DNA of 64,000 nt. Origin: Trichoplusia ni (taxonomy: Eukaryota > Arthropoda > Insecta > Lepidoptera > Noctuidae). The position numbers and the translations under genes were made by a program. Positions 10,251 to 21,980 of the stretch are shown one piece after another. The stretch spans positions 434,001 to 498,000 of the forward strand of contig NC_039491.1 in NCBI RefSeq assembly GCF_003590095.1, written 5' to 3'. Each line of letters begins with the position of its first letter. Position 1 is the first letter of the stretch. A model generated the notes under the pieces. That model did not search any database and was not told the DNA's origin. It saw only the letters and a list, made by a program, of their open reading frames with translations.

Positions 10251-12780
10251 TAGCTAATAAATAGTGTATAAAAATAGAATGTGAAAAAAAACCAATCATT
10301 TAAAGTTTTTCATTCATTTTCGTTGCATGACGTTGCAAACTCTGACACCAGCCATTATTCATTAACCATAAAAAAAATAAAAAGTATTAAACCAGCAAGA
10401 AGCTCCTTATTTTCTGTCCAACTTTAATATACAGTCACATTAATATACTCAAACCAAAACAATCAGCACGTTTATTCGAATCGTTACTATCTATATGCAC
10501 CTATAGGCATAGTAAGCACAGAATATTCCACTGTCATACCTTTACATGAATGTTTACAAAACAATAAATAACATTTACAAAACTAGAGTCAACAGATTCC
10601 GAGTTATATCTGTACAAACGGAAGCACTGTAAACAAATACAAGTTCTTATTTGAACCTAATGCTGCTTCAACTGTAACTCAATATTTACGTTTGTTTTGT
10701 ATCAAATCATAATTGTTTATTAACGTGTATCTGTTTGTTAAACAAATACTTTATGATAGGACTGGGTGGTTGGTTCTAGGTATAGACGATGTGAAATTGC
10801 GTTGTGGATTTAGATTTAAATGTCTTGAAAACTTTTGTAAGACATATTCGCATTTGTTTTCTTGAGTTTTAGGGCATCTATCTTCATATTGTTTTACTGA
10901 CTAATGATATGACGCGAAGCAAATTCATCATCGTCATTTTGTTCATATTTTTCATTATCATTATTTAATAATTTTATTTTTTTTCCAAAAAACTACTTCA
11001 AAAAATATCAGCAATACTAATATAATCTTGTCATGATTGTATTATAAACCTCAATCTCAACTAAATAAATTTAAAGAGGTAAAAATATCACGTAGTATTG
11101 TTTATTACAGTATTCTCTAAGCCCTGCTCAATCAAAACGAAATCCTGGCCGATTCCCAGGCTACCTTCAAAACATGGCTTCCTAATGACCAAAAAGGTTG
11201 TCGTCTGAAAAGGATTGCCAACCACGTAACAGCCAGATATGTAACCAATACTCTGCCAATACCTCGATGCAATCCTTTTACCGTCTTTTATTTCTGAGAT
11301 AGCGAACATGTCGCGTCCTCTATGAGAGTCCTATGACCTATTTTCTGATTTGATATGTAATAAGACACGGTATTTTTAGGGTTCAACGCCCAAAGGGTAA
11401 AAACGGAACCCTATTGAAGCGCCACTGGTTGTCCAATTGTCTGTTCATCTGTCTGCCTGTCTGTCACCAGGCTGTATGTCATAGCGTGATAGCTAGGCAG
11501 TTGAAGTTTTCACAGATTTAGATATACTTATAGGCCCACTGCCGTTATAAGACCATTTAATGACATAAACAAAAATTTTGGTATAACAAAGATTGGTTGG
11601 TACTTCCTAAATTCGATGGGTATCCAATTCTTCGTTCCAATTTATTTTTCTTTAGTTAATTACAGAATCCTTCAGTGCCGCAATCTGAAATTAGATTTTA
11701 TTGATACTGTAAAAATATTATTAGTTTGAAGATTGAATTGAATTATGCTCACTAAACCGCAAATTAAATTGAAAAAAAAATACTTCATCTCCCAAAATTT
11801 TAAAGCAGAATTAAATTACTTAAAAATGCGTCTAAATAGCAAAGTTAGCAACAAGCAGGGTAGAATGTAACCAGAACTTTGCCACAAGAACTGCATTATC
11901 GATAGCGTTTCCAAGATTCAGGGAAGTTAGACACTAATACGTGTTGACTAGCGCAAGACAAATAATATTAGTTCAATACCTCGAGTGTTTACGTTGTTCG
12001 GCGGGTAGTATGACGGTGAATGTAATCACTTTCAAATATAGTGTAATAATGTGTACTTTATGTGACTTAGGCAGCATACTTTTGGATATTCATAAATATT
12101 ATTAGCCAGCACTACACGAATCTTAGAAACATATGAGATAGACAAACGAATCAAAACAGAGACAAACTTTTTTACTATACCGAAAGGACAGATCGTCTTA
12201 AAGTAACGTTAAAAACGTTCCTCCAAATTCTTATTTTTGTTATGCCCGACAGGGCCAACAATGCTCTAAAACTAATGTATCTTGTATACCTACCACCTAA
12301 GTTCACATTGTGGAATGCAATAAACGTATTGAGTATTGAGTATTCTCTTTGTGGAAGCGGGACAGAGCAATACACAGCGTAGAGTGTCATCTCTTTTCAA
12401 CAAGAGCAATAATAATATCTTTATACAATCCTCTACCATGATGCTAGGCCCCTGAACATGCTTCTATTTCTCATCCTTCTGTTTGTGTCAGCCATTTAGA
12501 TGGACGTCGATATACCTGAACCCATCCAAAGCCATTACACTCCGTTCGAAATAATGACAGGCAGCAAAGGGAGGTTCCAGTTATTGAATATCCTTGACCA
12601 CCTTTAGGCTAAAAGCGGAGAGCTGATGACTTCTTTGAAATAAACGGTGTGTTTGTATAGCTTCTGTGAGTCATACTAGCATGGTCTTATAGGCTGTTGG
12701 CTTGGTGTATGATAGAATGTATTCACAGTTTTGAATTATAATACGTAGACCAGGTTCTTAATAGCTGTGTTTGTTTTACA
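10251..12780. other. Non-coding stretch with one repeat copy
   Basis: No gene supported. One forward 'GGGTTCC' repeat lies at about 11368-11520. Minus-strand frames at 11088-11309 and 12175-12390 have no recognisable domains and no matched splice sites. Confidence 0.4.
11368..11520 (+). repeat. Interspersed repeat, 'GGGTTCC' family, copy (+)
   Basis: One of the fuller copies: 'TTTTTAGGGTTCAACGCCCAAAGGGTAAAAACGGAACCC', a (GTCT)n-rich segment, then 'CACCAGGCTGTATGTCATAGCGTGATAGC' and 'AGGCAGTTGAAGTTTTCACAGAT'. All blocks are in the same order as the other copies. Confidence 0.65.
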
Positions 12781-12789
12781 TACAGACAA

Positions 12790-12990
12790 CATCCACATGC
12801 TCAGTAAAACAGCTCACCAGAGTGGTTGAGGGCACCACGCCAAACCCACACAGCGCGACGCACAAAGACACCCGCGTCAGGTCAAGCATTCGTAGATCAC
12901 AAAAATTCTTCTCGGGGATCGAACCGGTGACACGTCACACACAGGGGGTTTGTCGTGGTGACCTATACAATTCGGCTATTGGTATAGTTG
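12790..12990. mobile_element. Two tRNA-derived SINE heads in inverted orientation
   Basis: 12797-12890 reads 'AGTGGTTGAGGGCACCACGCCAAACCCACACAGCGCGACG' on the + strand. 12893-12990 carries the same head on the minus strand ('GGTCACCACGACAAACCCCC...GTTCGATCCCCG'). The B-box-like GGTTCGATCCC is on the minus strand. The same family appears at 59890 (+), 50430-50500 (-) and, as a fragment, near 29030 (-). The pair could form a long imperfect hairpin. The 105-codon frame across it is not a gene. Confidence 0.55.
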
Positions 12991-13090
12991 TAGTAGTACT
13001 TTTTTTTTCGTGTTTCAGTTATATCCTATCAAATAGGTTATTTATATCATTTTTTTTTCTTACGTGTTGTTTTAGCTTAAACGTTTAAAG

Positions 13091-13328
13091 ATAAATAAAT
13101 AAAATGTGGACAACATCACATATCTACATTATTCTGAACCCAAACTAAGTTGCTAAAGCACTTGTGTTCTGGAATTCAGATACAACGAAGGTACCACAAA
13201 CACCCAGACCCGAGACAATGTAGAAAATGAGAATTTTTACATTAACCCGACCGGGGATCGAACCTGGAACCTCAGAGCTAGCGACACCTTGAAACCGGTG
13301 CGTACGCCACTCGACCACGGAGGTCGTA
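13091..13328 (-). mobile_element. tRNA-derived SINE (family B), copy 1
   Basis: Read on the minus strand it starts 'ACGACCTCCGTGGTCGAGTGGCG' (A-box-like), continues with a B-box 'GGTTCGATCCCCGGTCGGG' and ends in a (TATT)n-type tail at 13091-13104. A second copy, very similar by eye over its length, lies at 58100-58330 in the same orientation. The tRNA-like head comprises both internal pol III promoter boxes; the body ('GGTACCTTCGTTGTATCTGAATTCC') is unrelated to tRNA. It is not a functional tRNA gene. Confidence 0.8.
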
Positions 13329-16175
13329 AAAAATATTGTAAAAGTACTTCCCTGCCTGTTGTTAAACCTTTAAAGTAACTGTGTGATTTATTTAAGGTTA
13401 CATGAGAATTCTCTACATTGAAATAAATAGATTGCCAGCCAATTTCCCGAGCACAGTATTCCTCGCTCAAGTATAGCAATTTGTGTGGAATTAGAACCGC
13501 TTGATATCTCCGTTTTGTTTTTAAAACACTTGACAATCTGTGTGCACTGTAATTGTTTTCATTGCAGCTGTGCAATGGAACTTATTTTGTTTTTTAATAG
13601 TTGTCCGCTGTATTTTATTAGTACGTATTTATTATTTTATGAGAATTTGTTTGTTAAACGACTGAGTCCTACTTTTAAACGTTTTTCTATAAATATTTTC
13701 GGAGTATAGCACTAATTATTATTTTTTTGTTCTCACTTTAAATATTAGTTTTTTTATTGAAAATTAGGAATATTTGTAATTCTTTTGTTTTCAGTCCTTT
13801 TGTTTTAATTTGCAGCTTTTCCGGAATTTTATATAATTCGATTTCGTAATCCAGATAAATCATGCATGGATTAAAATTACGGTACTAATATTTTAAAAAG
13901 CACTAGAAGCTCGGGCCCTGACAATCCAACCAAAAATATAATAAATCCTCAAAAATGAAGGCATATTTCATTCATTTTTACAGCATTCGTTAATCTATTT
14001 ACCAGAACGTCGGTAAAATGATCATAAAAGCAAAATATTCAACAATTAATCCTTGAGGGCAATAAATATAATTACACAAAGCCGTAACACGGTAATATTT
14101 AGGACCCCATAATTTTAAATCAAGATAAAACGGGTGATTTAATGAGTTTTATTTATCATAATTTTTGTTCAATTATGTTTAAAGGTAATGTGAACTATTG
14201 ATTTTATTTTAACGTTGAATTCGTAGTTTAATAAAGGGAATTCGATACTGGATAAAAATGTGTTAGTTTATTTATGTTTTCGGCGAATAAATCATATACG
14301 ACGCAAAAGATTTTCAATTCGTCATTTTCAAATAATATTAATAAATTTCATCATAAAACGTTGCAAATAATTATTAACTTACCATAATTTATATCTATTT
14401 TCGAAATGGAACTTTCATTACGCGAATCAAGTCGTTCATTAGAAATGCGGAAGTCGCCGTAATAAACATACACAGCGTCAAACGTTTCATCTTTTTCCGT
14501 AATGAAATCCAATTACAGATTCCGCATTCTACCCACAACTAATGATCTAAACTTCTCAGAAAACATTTCGCCCAGACTGTAATAGAGTCACAAAACTGTT
14601 ACAGAACTTATATTTATGAGAAAAATAAACTGCTATCTACAAAATGCATGCTCACTAATCAAATGTCTCCTGCAGTTCGCTACAATTGCTTTTGCAGACG
14701 CTTCGCAATCTGTCACCAGTCCAAAGTAAAACAGGACAAAAATACATAAACAGCAGTTTTCTATAAGTAGGGAACAATTTGTTACGTAAAATGCTCCGCT
14801 GTAGCTAAGCTAAAACGAAGCCAAAACTATTTGGCGCTCTTAATTTGCTGACAGAACGACCCGAACGAATAATGGGTGACTCGACTCCTGCTACTGTTTT
14901 TACACAATACTCCTAACTTACATAGTAATCAGGGAAATATGGCCGATAAAATTTAATTATGCAATATTAGCAATGATGAATCGCTCGCTGCGCGGGCATT
15001 TAGCGTAATCATTTTGTGATTTCAGAATAATCGCATGATGAATGGGCTCGGAAACTTCTATCAGACTGCTGTTACATTAATTCAAAGTCGCGACTACCAG
15101 ATTCATTGCGCCGACGTTACAAATGACTTAATCTCATTTTATCTTTTAATTAACAGCCACCATGTTTAATTTCGCTGCCCTATTTTATACAGTAGAACGA
15201 AAAAAGCGCAAAGAGACAAATACAAGTAAATAGCTGGGATGCTTACAAATGTATAATTGGTGTCAGTGACCCGGCGTGACGTCATTGTACGTTTATCTTC
15301 TACGCTGTACTCGTTAAAGCTGCATTCGGATAATAATATGTGCTAAAAACTTTCGTAACAGCGTCCTGAATTACGAAAGGCCTTAAATCCCGATCGTGTT
15401 TTCCGATTGTATTTTTGTAAAACATTGAATATTAGAAACGGTTTTAAACCCTCAGAGGTGAAAGTATATAAAACCATATTATTAGATATTTTCTTTTGCC
15501 AAAGTTATCGGCTTTGAGGAAAGTTAAGCTGCCAAGGTAATTTCGTTCTTTATTATTTTTCAGTGCCCCAAAGGGACGCTTTGTCTAAAGTAAACGTTAT
15601 ACGAAATCGATTTTTGATGTAGTTCCTATAAAAACTTCTTTTGAAATAGGGAATCGAGAACGCTTTCCTCGAGAATTTAGATTGGCTCCTTTCTCAGGTT
15701 TCGAATATTACCTTTAGAATTAATTTGAAAATTCTGGTACAGCTGATAAATATCATTTTATTTTTACCAAAATGTTTTTTAGTGCTTAAAGTAGTAACTT
15801 TAATCGCAAAAGAATAGTTCAATTAATATTTCGAACACAATAAATATAATAATAATGTTTATTATTAAATTAGCTCAATAATATATTTTATCTCAAAACA
15901 ATCTTGAACCTGGCATATCTATTTATACCTCTCTAGTTAAGAATAGATCGCCAAAGATAAATTTCGAGGAATCAAAATCTAATCTCATTTCAGAGAAGTT
16001 TATTCTGTCTGCGACGGTAACATCCGTATATTTCTTTCATTTGCAATAAAAAAAAATATCTTCGTATAACATATGCAGGACCTGCGTATCAAATATGCAG
16101 GACCTATAATTTTGTAGATTATTGGTTCTGCATATATGTCTCAAACAATTTATTAATATTTTATTTTGTTCACAG
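13329..16175. other. Region upstream of the LRR gene; no coding exon recognised
   Basis: AT-rich with no supported exon. The part at 14860-15130 is comparatively CpG-containing and repeat-free and could hold regulatory elements; a perfect TGACGTCA lies at 15277-15284. If the leader exon of the LRR gene is upstream, this is its first intron. At 16076-16111 a phrase 'ATATGCAGGACCT' is directly repeated. Confidence 0.35.
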
Positions 16176-16237
16176 GACGACCATCACATCATCTGGATTC
16201 TGAATGCACGATGCTATTGAAATGACGTCGCTACACC
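16176..16237 (+). other. 5' untranslated leader of the LRR gene (start of exon)
   Basis: A strong acceptor (pyrimidine tract then CACAG, AG at 16174-16175) precedes the coding exon, so the message probably has at least one further upstream leader exon. The leader holds upstream ATGs at 16204, 16211 and 16222. The one at 16204 opens a 57-codon frame that ends at 16377, overlapping the main coding sequence in another frame. The main ATG at 16238 has the better context (ACCATGG). Confidence 0.6.
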
Positions 16238-19200
16238 ATGGGCGTTATCACTCTTCTGTCTCGCCTGAAATGCGGCGTATATGCATTTCTAATCATTATC
16301 CACATACCCATACTACAAGGAGAAGAACATTCTCAATGTCCAAGTTTAGCAGAGAACCCAATTTGTCCATGTTATAACTTTAAAGAAGGTAAGTACGGTT
16401 TGATTCAGTAGAACATGTCTTCGGATTTATCCTGCCATTAAAGACTTGTATCTTACAGGATTATTTTTGGAGTGCCCCAGCGCTACCCCCGGGGTAGTGA
16501 AAAATGTGCTGTCCAAGATAAGAGGAACCATCCAATCGCTATCGATTTATGATTTAGAAATATCAACGACGGAACTCAAGTCTGACATTTTTCCACCGAA
16601 AATCAAAATAACCAATCTACAGATATCACAGTCGGAAATAAACAAAATAAGCTCTAACGCTTTTACATCTCTACGTGACTCGTTAGGGTCTTTGAGCATA
16701 ATTTCCAGTAAATTAAGCAAAATTCCGCATGAATCATTCTTGGAACTTTACAACATTGAGGCACTTGATTTACAGCTCAACGACATCAAAGATGTTCAAG
16801 CAAACACTTTCAGAAACCTTAAGTTGAAGAAAATCAATCTGAAGGGAAATAAAATAGCCGATATATCGGAAAATGCATTTAACAACTTAGAAGAATCTTT
16901 GATTGAACTCGACATAAGTGAAAATTTTCTTACTGTTTTTCCTTTGAAGTCTTTGGGAAAATTGAACAAACTCAATAACCTGCGGCTTGCGTGGAATAAA
17001 ATAAACTCAATACCTGACGATATAAACGCCACAGTACCGAATTTGCTGTCGTTGGATCTGAACTCAAACGACTTTACTAAAATTGAAAGGAATTGGTTTC
17101 GCTGTATGCCAAAAATAAAAACATTAATATTTTTTAGTAATCGGATTCAGCACATCGACGAGGAAGCGTTCTACTCATTAGAGAAATTAGAAACCGTGGA
17201 CTTAAGTCGCAACAAAATAACGTCACTCGCCAAAAATGTATTTAAAAGGAATCGAAACATTCGCACAATAGATCTGAGTCACAACCACCTTCATCACATA
17301 AATGGTGTTTTTTCAAATTTGCAGAACCTCTCCGAAATATTTCTATCCGAAAACAATATTTTGGAGATATCTGATGACGCATTTGAGAATGCCTTTGGAC
17401 TGACAGTTCTTAATTTAGAACACAATGCGGTACAAAAGTTACATCCAAATTGCTTTTCGTCTCTACAAAATTTGACACAGCTACATATGGGAACAAACTT
17501 TTTAAATAAACTTCCTCGTAGTGTATTTCAAATGAATCGTAAACTAGTAACTTTAAGCTTAGATAATAATGAAATTACAGAATTAGATGAATTGATATTT
17601 GAGAAACTCGATGAGTTGAAAGAAATACGTTTGCAAAATAATAAGTTAAGTCAGATTAAAAGGAATGTATTCAGTCCCTTGCCAGGACTTCTAGAACTGC
17701 ATTTGCAAAACAATCTTGTACAAACCATAGACTCTCATGCATTTATTACTCTTAAAAGTCTTCAACATATTAATTTGCAGGGTAATCGTTTAACTACTAT
17801 TGGCGATGTGTTTCCTAATAGGAATTCGTCTTTGGTTTCTATACAACTTGGTGCAAATTATTTATCAATGTTGAAAAATAGCTCTCTTAGAGGGCAGTTG
17901 AATGTGCAAATCATGTGGCTTAGCCAAAACAATATAAAGATGTTGACATCTAATCTGTTCAATGATTTGCTTAATATTCAAAGGCTGTATCTAAAAAATA
18001 ATAGTATTGTACATATAGAGAACAGAACTTTTATGCACTTAAGGAAAATTAAGTTCTTAGATTTAAGTAACAATAAACTTGTAAAGTTAAGTAACGAGAC
18101 ATTTTATAAACTTGTAACGTTGGAAGAGCTGTATCTACAGAATAATCTAATTAATCAAGTTACTGAAAATACCTTTCAGTTTTTAACTAAGTTAAAAATT
18201 TTAGATTTGTCAAAGAATGACATCGTTTTGTTTAACTTTGATATATCCTCATTGCCTATCAAGCAGCTACGACTTAATAGAAATTCTATAGCGAATATAA
18301 AAGTAGAGTCTTTGAAAAACTTACCAAATCTGAGTGATCTAGAGATAAACAGTAATGACTTGACTTGGGAAGACATAATCCAGATACAAATACCCGGACT
18401 GAAATCCCTCATAATATCGGAAAACAACTTCACCTTGTTGGAAAATAAAACATTCGCCCATTTACCTTCCTTGCAAACTTTGTCCTTAGAACTATCGAAT
18501 ATATCACAACTGCCGCCGACAACTTTCATAAAAAATCAGAATTTGTTAAGAATCAATTTGGCATTCAACAATTTACGAGATTTACACAAAGACGTGTTTG
18601 CCTACACGACAATACTGCTTGAGCTCAATTTAAAAGGAAACAATTTTACAGAGTTTCCTCATCATGCTTTGTTTAATGTTACGTCTTTAGAAATTTTAGA
18701 TTTATGTTCTAATCAGCTGCACAGTATTGACTTTTTTAAGTTCATTGGTTTACAAAATTTAAGGACATTAAGCTTATGTAACAACAAAATATCCATGCTA
18801 AACGGTTTCAATTCACCATCACTTAAAAATTTGGCAACTTTGAATTTAAGTAACAATATGTTAACAGCTCTTCCACCGAACTTTTTTCAACATTCTGTTG
18901 GCCTCAAGGAGATTGACCTCTCCCATAACCTCTTTACATACATACCTAGCAACGGCTTGTCTGAAGCTGTCCTAGCAGCACTAACAACTCTGAACATGTC
19001 TGCAAATCCTCTAGTGCAATTACTACAAACATATCCATCAAAATTGTTTCCACTTTTGGAGGAGTTAGTTGTGACAAATACAAACTTAACCATCATTACT
19101 AGTAAGGACTTTGAAAATTTCCCTTCACTAAAGAGGTTGACGTTATCCCAAAACTCGATTATTCGTCTATCACCAGGAGCTTTCTCTAAGCTACATAATT

Positions 19201-20861
19201 TGGAAAAACTCGATCTGAGTCAGAATAAGCTGGAAAACATCCCGAGGGAACGGCTCCAGGGATTGTATTCTGCACGTACATTAAACATCTCTCAGAACAT
19301 TATCAGAGAACTGGAAGATTTCACATCAGACTTGCAAAGTCTTCAGAAGTTAGACATTTCATTAAACCACATCACTAGAATCAACAGAGACGTGTTCCGA
19401 GGACTCCAGAGCCTGACAGAACTCTATCTGAGCGGTAACTGGTTATCAGCCATATCTGCAGACGCCTTTAGAAACTTAAATAAGTTATCGTTTCTAGATT
19501 TGAGCCGAAACTACTTTGAAATAATACAAATGAAAATGCTCAATGTTTTAGAAACGCAAATCAAAACTATACATTTCAATGGTAAGAAACGGTTTAATTT
19601 CACTTTGTGATATCGTAGCGTCGGTTTAAATTCCAATAATCTTACAAAATATTATTTTCAGAAAACCCATTGACGTGCAATTGCGAAACTCAAGAAGTTT
19701 GGCGATGGATGAAAGAACATTACAAAATAATCATCAAAGGGAGTCGTAACTTGCGCTGCGAACACCCGGAAGACCTCCACGGTTATAGCTTTATCGAATT
19801 ACCATCACAGAAACTTTGCGATATACCGACAGTTATCCGTATCGCAATACAAGATATTCAAACACATTCGATCATCGTCTCTTGGCAGAGTCGCAATTTA
19901 ACTGGTTTGAATGCATATCAAGTAGCTTATTTTAGTGAAGACCACCCAATCACGGTGAGTGAGGTTTATGTAAATTTAATAATGAATTACATACATTAGG
20001 ACGAGGTAACGATAGTTTCATGTAAAACACTCACACCTGTGCGTTACTAAAAGGATATATTTTGAGTAACGTGTGGAATAAAATTTGCACGGCCACGGTT
20101 ACAGCAAACATTTGAATATAAAGGCTGTGTATCACTTCAATGGACTATAAAAAATATTTATGTATTTCGCCTCTACATGTTCGACTATGCTGTGAAGCCA
20201 TTTAAATCTCTCCCGTGCAAATAAATATACTTTTAAAGTTTTAAGTAGATGAAATTTGAGTAGATTTGGATTTATAAGCTCCATTCTTTTGTTACAGATA
20301 AGGGGGAAATTAGTTAATGCGACGGCCAGATCAACAAGACTGAACCATTTGACACCGGGATCTCGTTACACAGTTTGTGTAATTGCAGTTGGTAACTTCG
20401 GAGCGATGACATCTACAGGGTTTTCAGTGCCCGATGCCCGGATAGCTCTTTCACCTGATAATACGGCCATGAATCTGTACGGAGATGAACAAATTTTCAA
20501 CCACCTCCGACCTCTCATGAACGATTCTTTGAATAGCAAATGTACCAGCGTCGGTACGATAGAAATCTTTGGCGCTGCGATGGAGAGTCCATTCTCAAAT
20601 ACGTACATGGACATTGCTGATATTCTAACAAGGAGACTAAGTTTGGTTGTGGGCTGTTGTATCGGGTTTATAGTGTTCGTCGTGATAGTTTCCGGGTTAG
20701 GTTACATTAAGACTAAGAAGCGACAGGTCATCGTCAAAGCTGAAGTGCAGCAAGCCCCCCAGTATATATCGTATGATAACTTTAATACTACTGGCGTAGA
20801 AGTCCAGACTACTGACATGGACATTAATACTATTACGGATAAAACAAAAGTCCGTGACTGA
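16238..20861 (+). CDS. atk: Large LRR / fibronectin-III single-pass membrane protein, Artichoke-like
   Basis: Coding exons: 16238-16388, 16459-19581, 19662-19954, 20298-20861. All junctions are GT-AG and in phase, giving 1376 residues. Residues 1-28 form a signal peptide. An LRRNT cap has Cys 34, 43, 45 and 56. About 42 LRRs of mostly 24 residues (LxxLxLxxNxIxxIxxxxFxxLxx) fill roughly 75-1090. An LRRCT cap follows (NPLTCNC motif; Cys 1097, 1099, 1124, 1144), then one fibronectin III domain at about 1147-1232 split by intron 3. A transmembrane helix spans about 1303-1326, with a 50-residue tail containing YISYDNF. Many NxS/T sites are consistent with a cell-surface glycoprotein. The start was chosen for its ACCATGG context and signal peptide. 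The N-terminal stretch CPCYNFKEGLFLECP and the following SLSIYDLE resemble Drosophila Artichoke, an extracellular LRR protein needed for sensory-cilium morphogenesis. Orthology is from memory. Alternatives are chaoptin-like or other insect LRR-FN3 adhesion proteins. Confidence 0.85.
16389..16458 (+). other. Intron 1 of the LRR gene (70 nt, phase 1)
   Basis: Donor GTAAGT directly after GAAG; acceptor TTACAG. It splits Gly51 inside the LRRNT cap. Joining restores CPCYNFKEG-LFLECP with all four cap cysteines, which supports the splice. Confidence 0.9.
19582..19661 (+). other. Intron 2 of the LRR gene (80 nt, phase 1)
   Basis: Donor GTAAGA, acceptor TATTTTCAG. Splicing replaces a read-through tail that stops at 19610 and joins the last LRR (IKTIHFN) to ENPLTCNC, the expected start of an LRRCT cap. 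Confidence 0.9.
19955..20297 (+). other. Intron 3 of the LRR gene (343 nt, phase 0)
   Basis: Donor GTGAGT, acceptor TTGTTACAG. It interrupts the fibronectin III domain between ...EDHPIT and IRGKLVNATARS. The downstream LTPGSRYTVCVIAV is the F-strand of the domain, so the join is well supported. Confidence 0.85.
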
Positions 20862-21980
20862 GTGTCCTCACATTGTGTTCAAGTCTGAAATTGATAAGGT
20901 AGTCGATTTTTCCCACATTGATACCCTCGTGAGACGCTACACTGGGAATGTTCCATACCTTTGCCTGAGACTCTACCAACTTTGGTAGACCGGAATGAAT
21001 TATTACAACTACGAGCTATCAATAACGAAAATGTGTGATAATCGAAAAAGTTTTACATCATCAGGGTACTTATTTCTTACAATATATTATTTTGTACGTC
21101 ACGTCAGACAAAGTTATAGCGATTTTTTCTCATTATAAATTACGTTCGGTCATAAACTTTTGTTATTTTCACGTGTTTTGACAGCCGTTGGCCCGTGTAT
21201 GTAATCTAACGTAACCATTCTCGTTTTTTGTATTCCATATACTCGTACAAGCGTAAGGCCTAGGTAGGGATTATTTGTAAATGACATTTGTAACGTTATG
21301 AGATCGTGAACAATTGTAAATATGTGTATGTGGGAAATATAATTTTAATGTGTCAAGTTTTGCTCGCCTCATTGTCATCGGTTGTAATTAGTAAGATCAA
21401 GTTGTCTGCTTTTATGGTATGAGTGTTTACTAAAACGTATTAATTTGAAAAAAAAAACAAAATGAAATTATATACAACGTTTATCTAATTCAGAAGAATA
21501 CTAACATTTTCATAAAATGTAAAGTATTGTAAAGGTCATTTGAATTTAGCCAGATGTTATCTAAATACCAACGATTGAAGCGATAAAACAAACTTATCAG
21601 TTCCAAACAAAAACGTTTAACGTTCTTTTCATTTGGAAAAATAATAATTTATATTGTGATTACTATAATAGACCTAGATTATAAGTGTTAGAATAAATTT
21701 TAAATAATAATGTGTATAAATAAATTCTATGAGTTAAAGTTAGATATAAAGATAAACAGTTATAGAGAAAATTAAAAGGTCTTTTACGATGTATTTGTAC
21801 CCAGACATCTTTAAGTATTCGTAATTATTAGGTAATGTACCAATAGATTTAATGGACTTATAAAAGAATCTGACTCTACTTAGTGTACAAAGTAACTACA
21901 AACTTCTGTTATATCTGTTTTGAATTCATCGCAACACATTTGAAACTAGCATAAAGACTGTAGAATTGGTAATAAAACTT
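20862..21980 (+). terminator. 3' UTR and candidate polyadenylation signals of the LRR gene
   Basis: AT-rich, no coding frame. Perfect AATAAA hexamers lie at 21692-21697, 21719-21724 and 21971-21976, giving a 3' UTR of about 0.85-1.1 kb if used. Which one is used cannot be told from sequence alone. Confidence 0.5.

Noticed and set aside
13237..13575. 112-codon minus-strand protein
   Set aside because: It reads through the head of a family B SINE.
16796..18529. Minus-strand frames of 78 and 117 codons inside the LRR exon
   Set aside because: They are antisense shadows of the long LRR exon.
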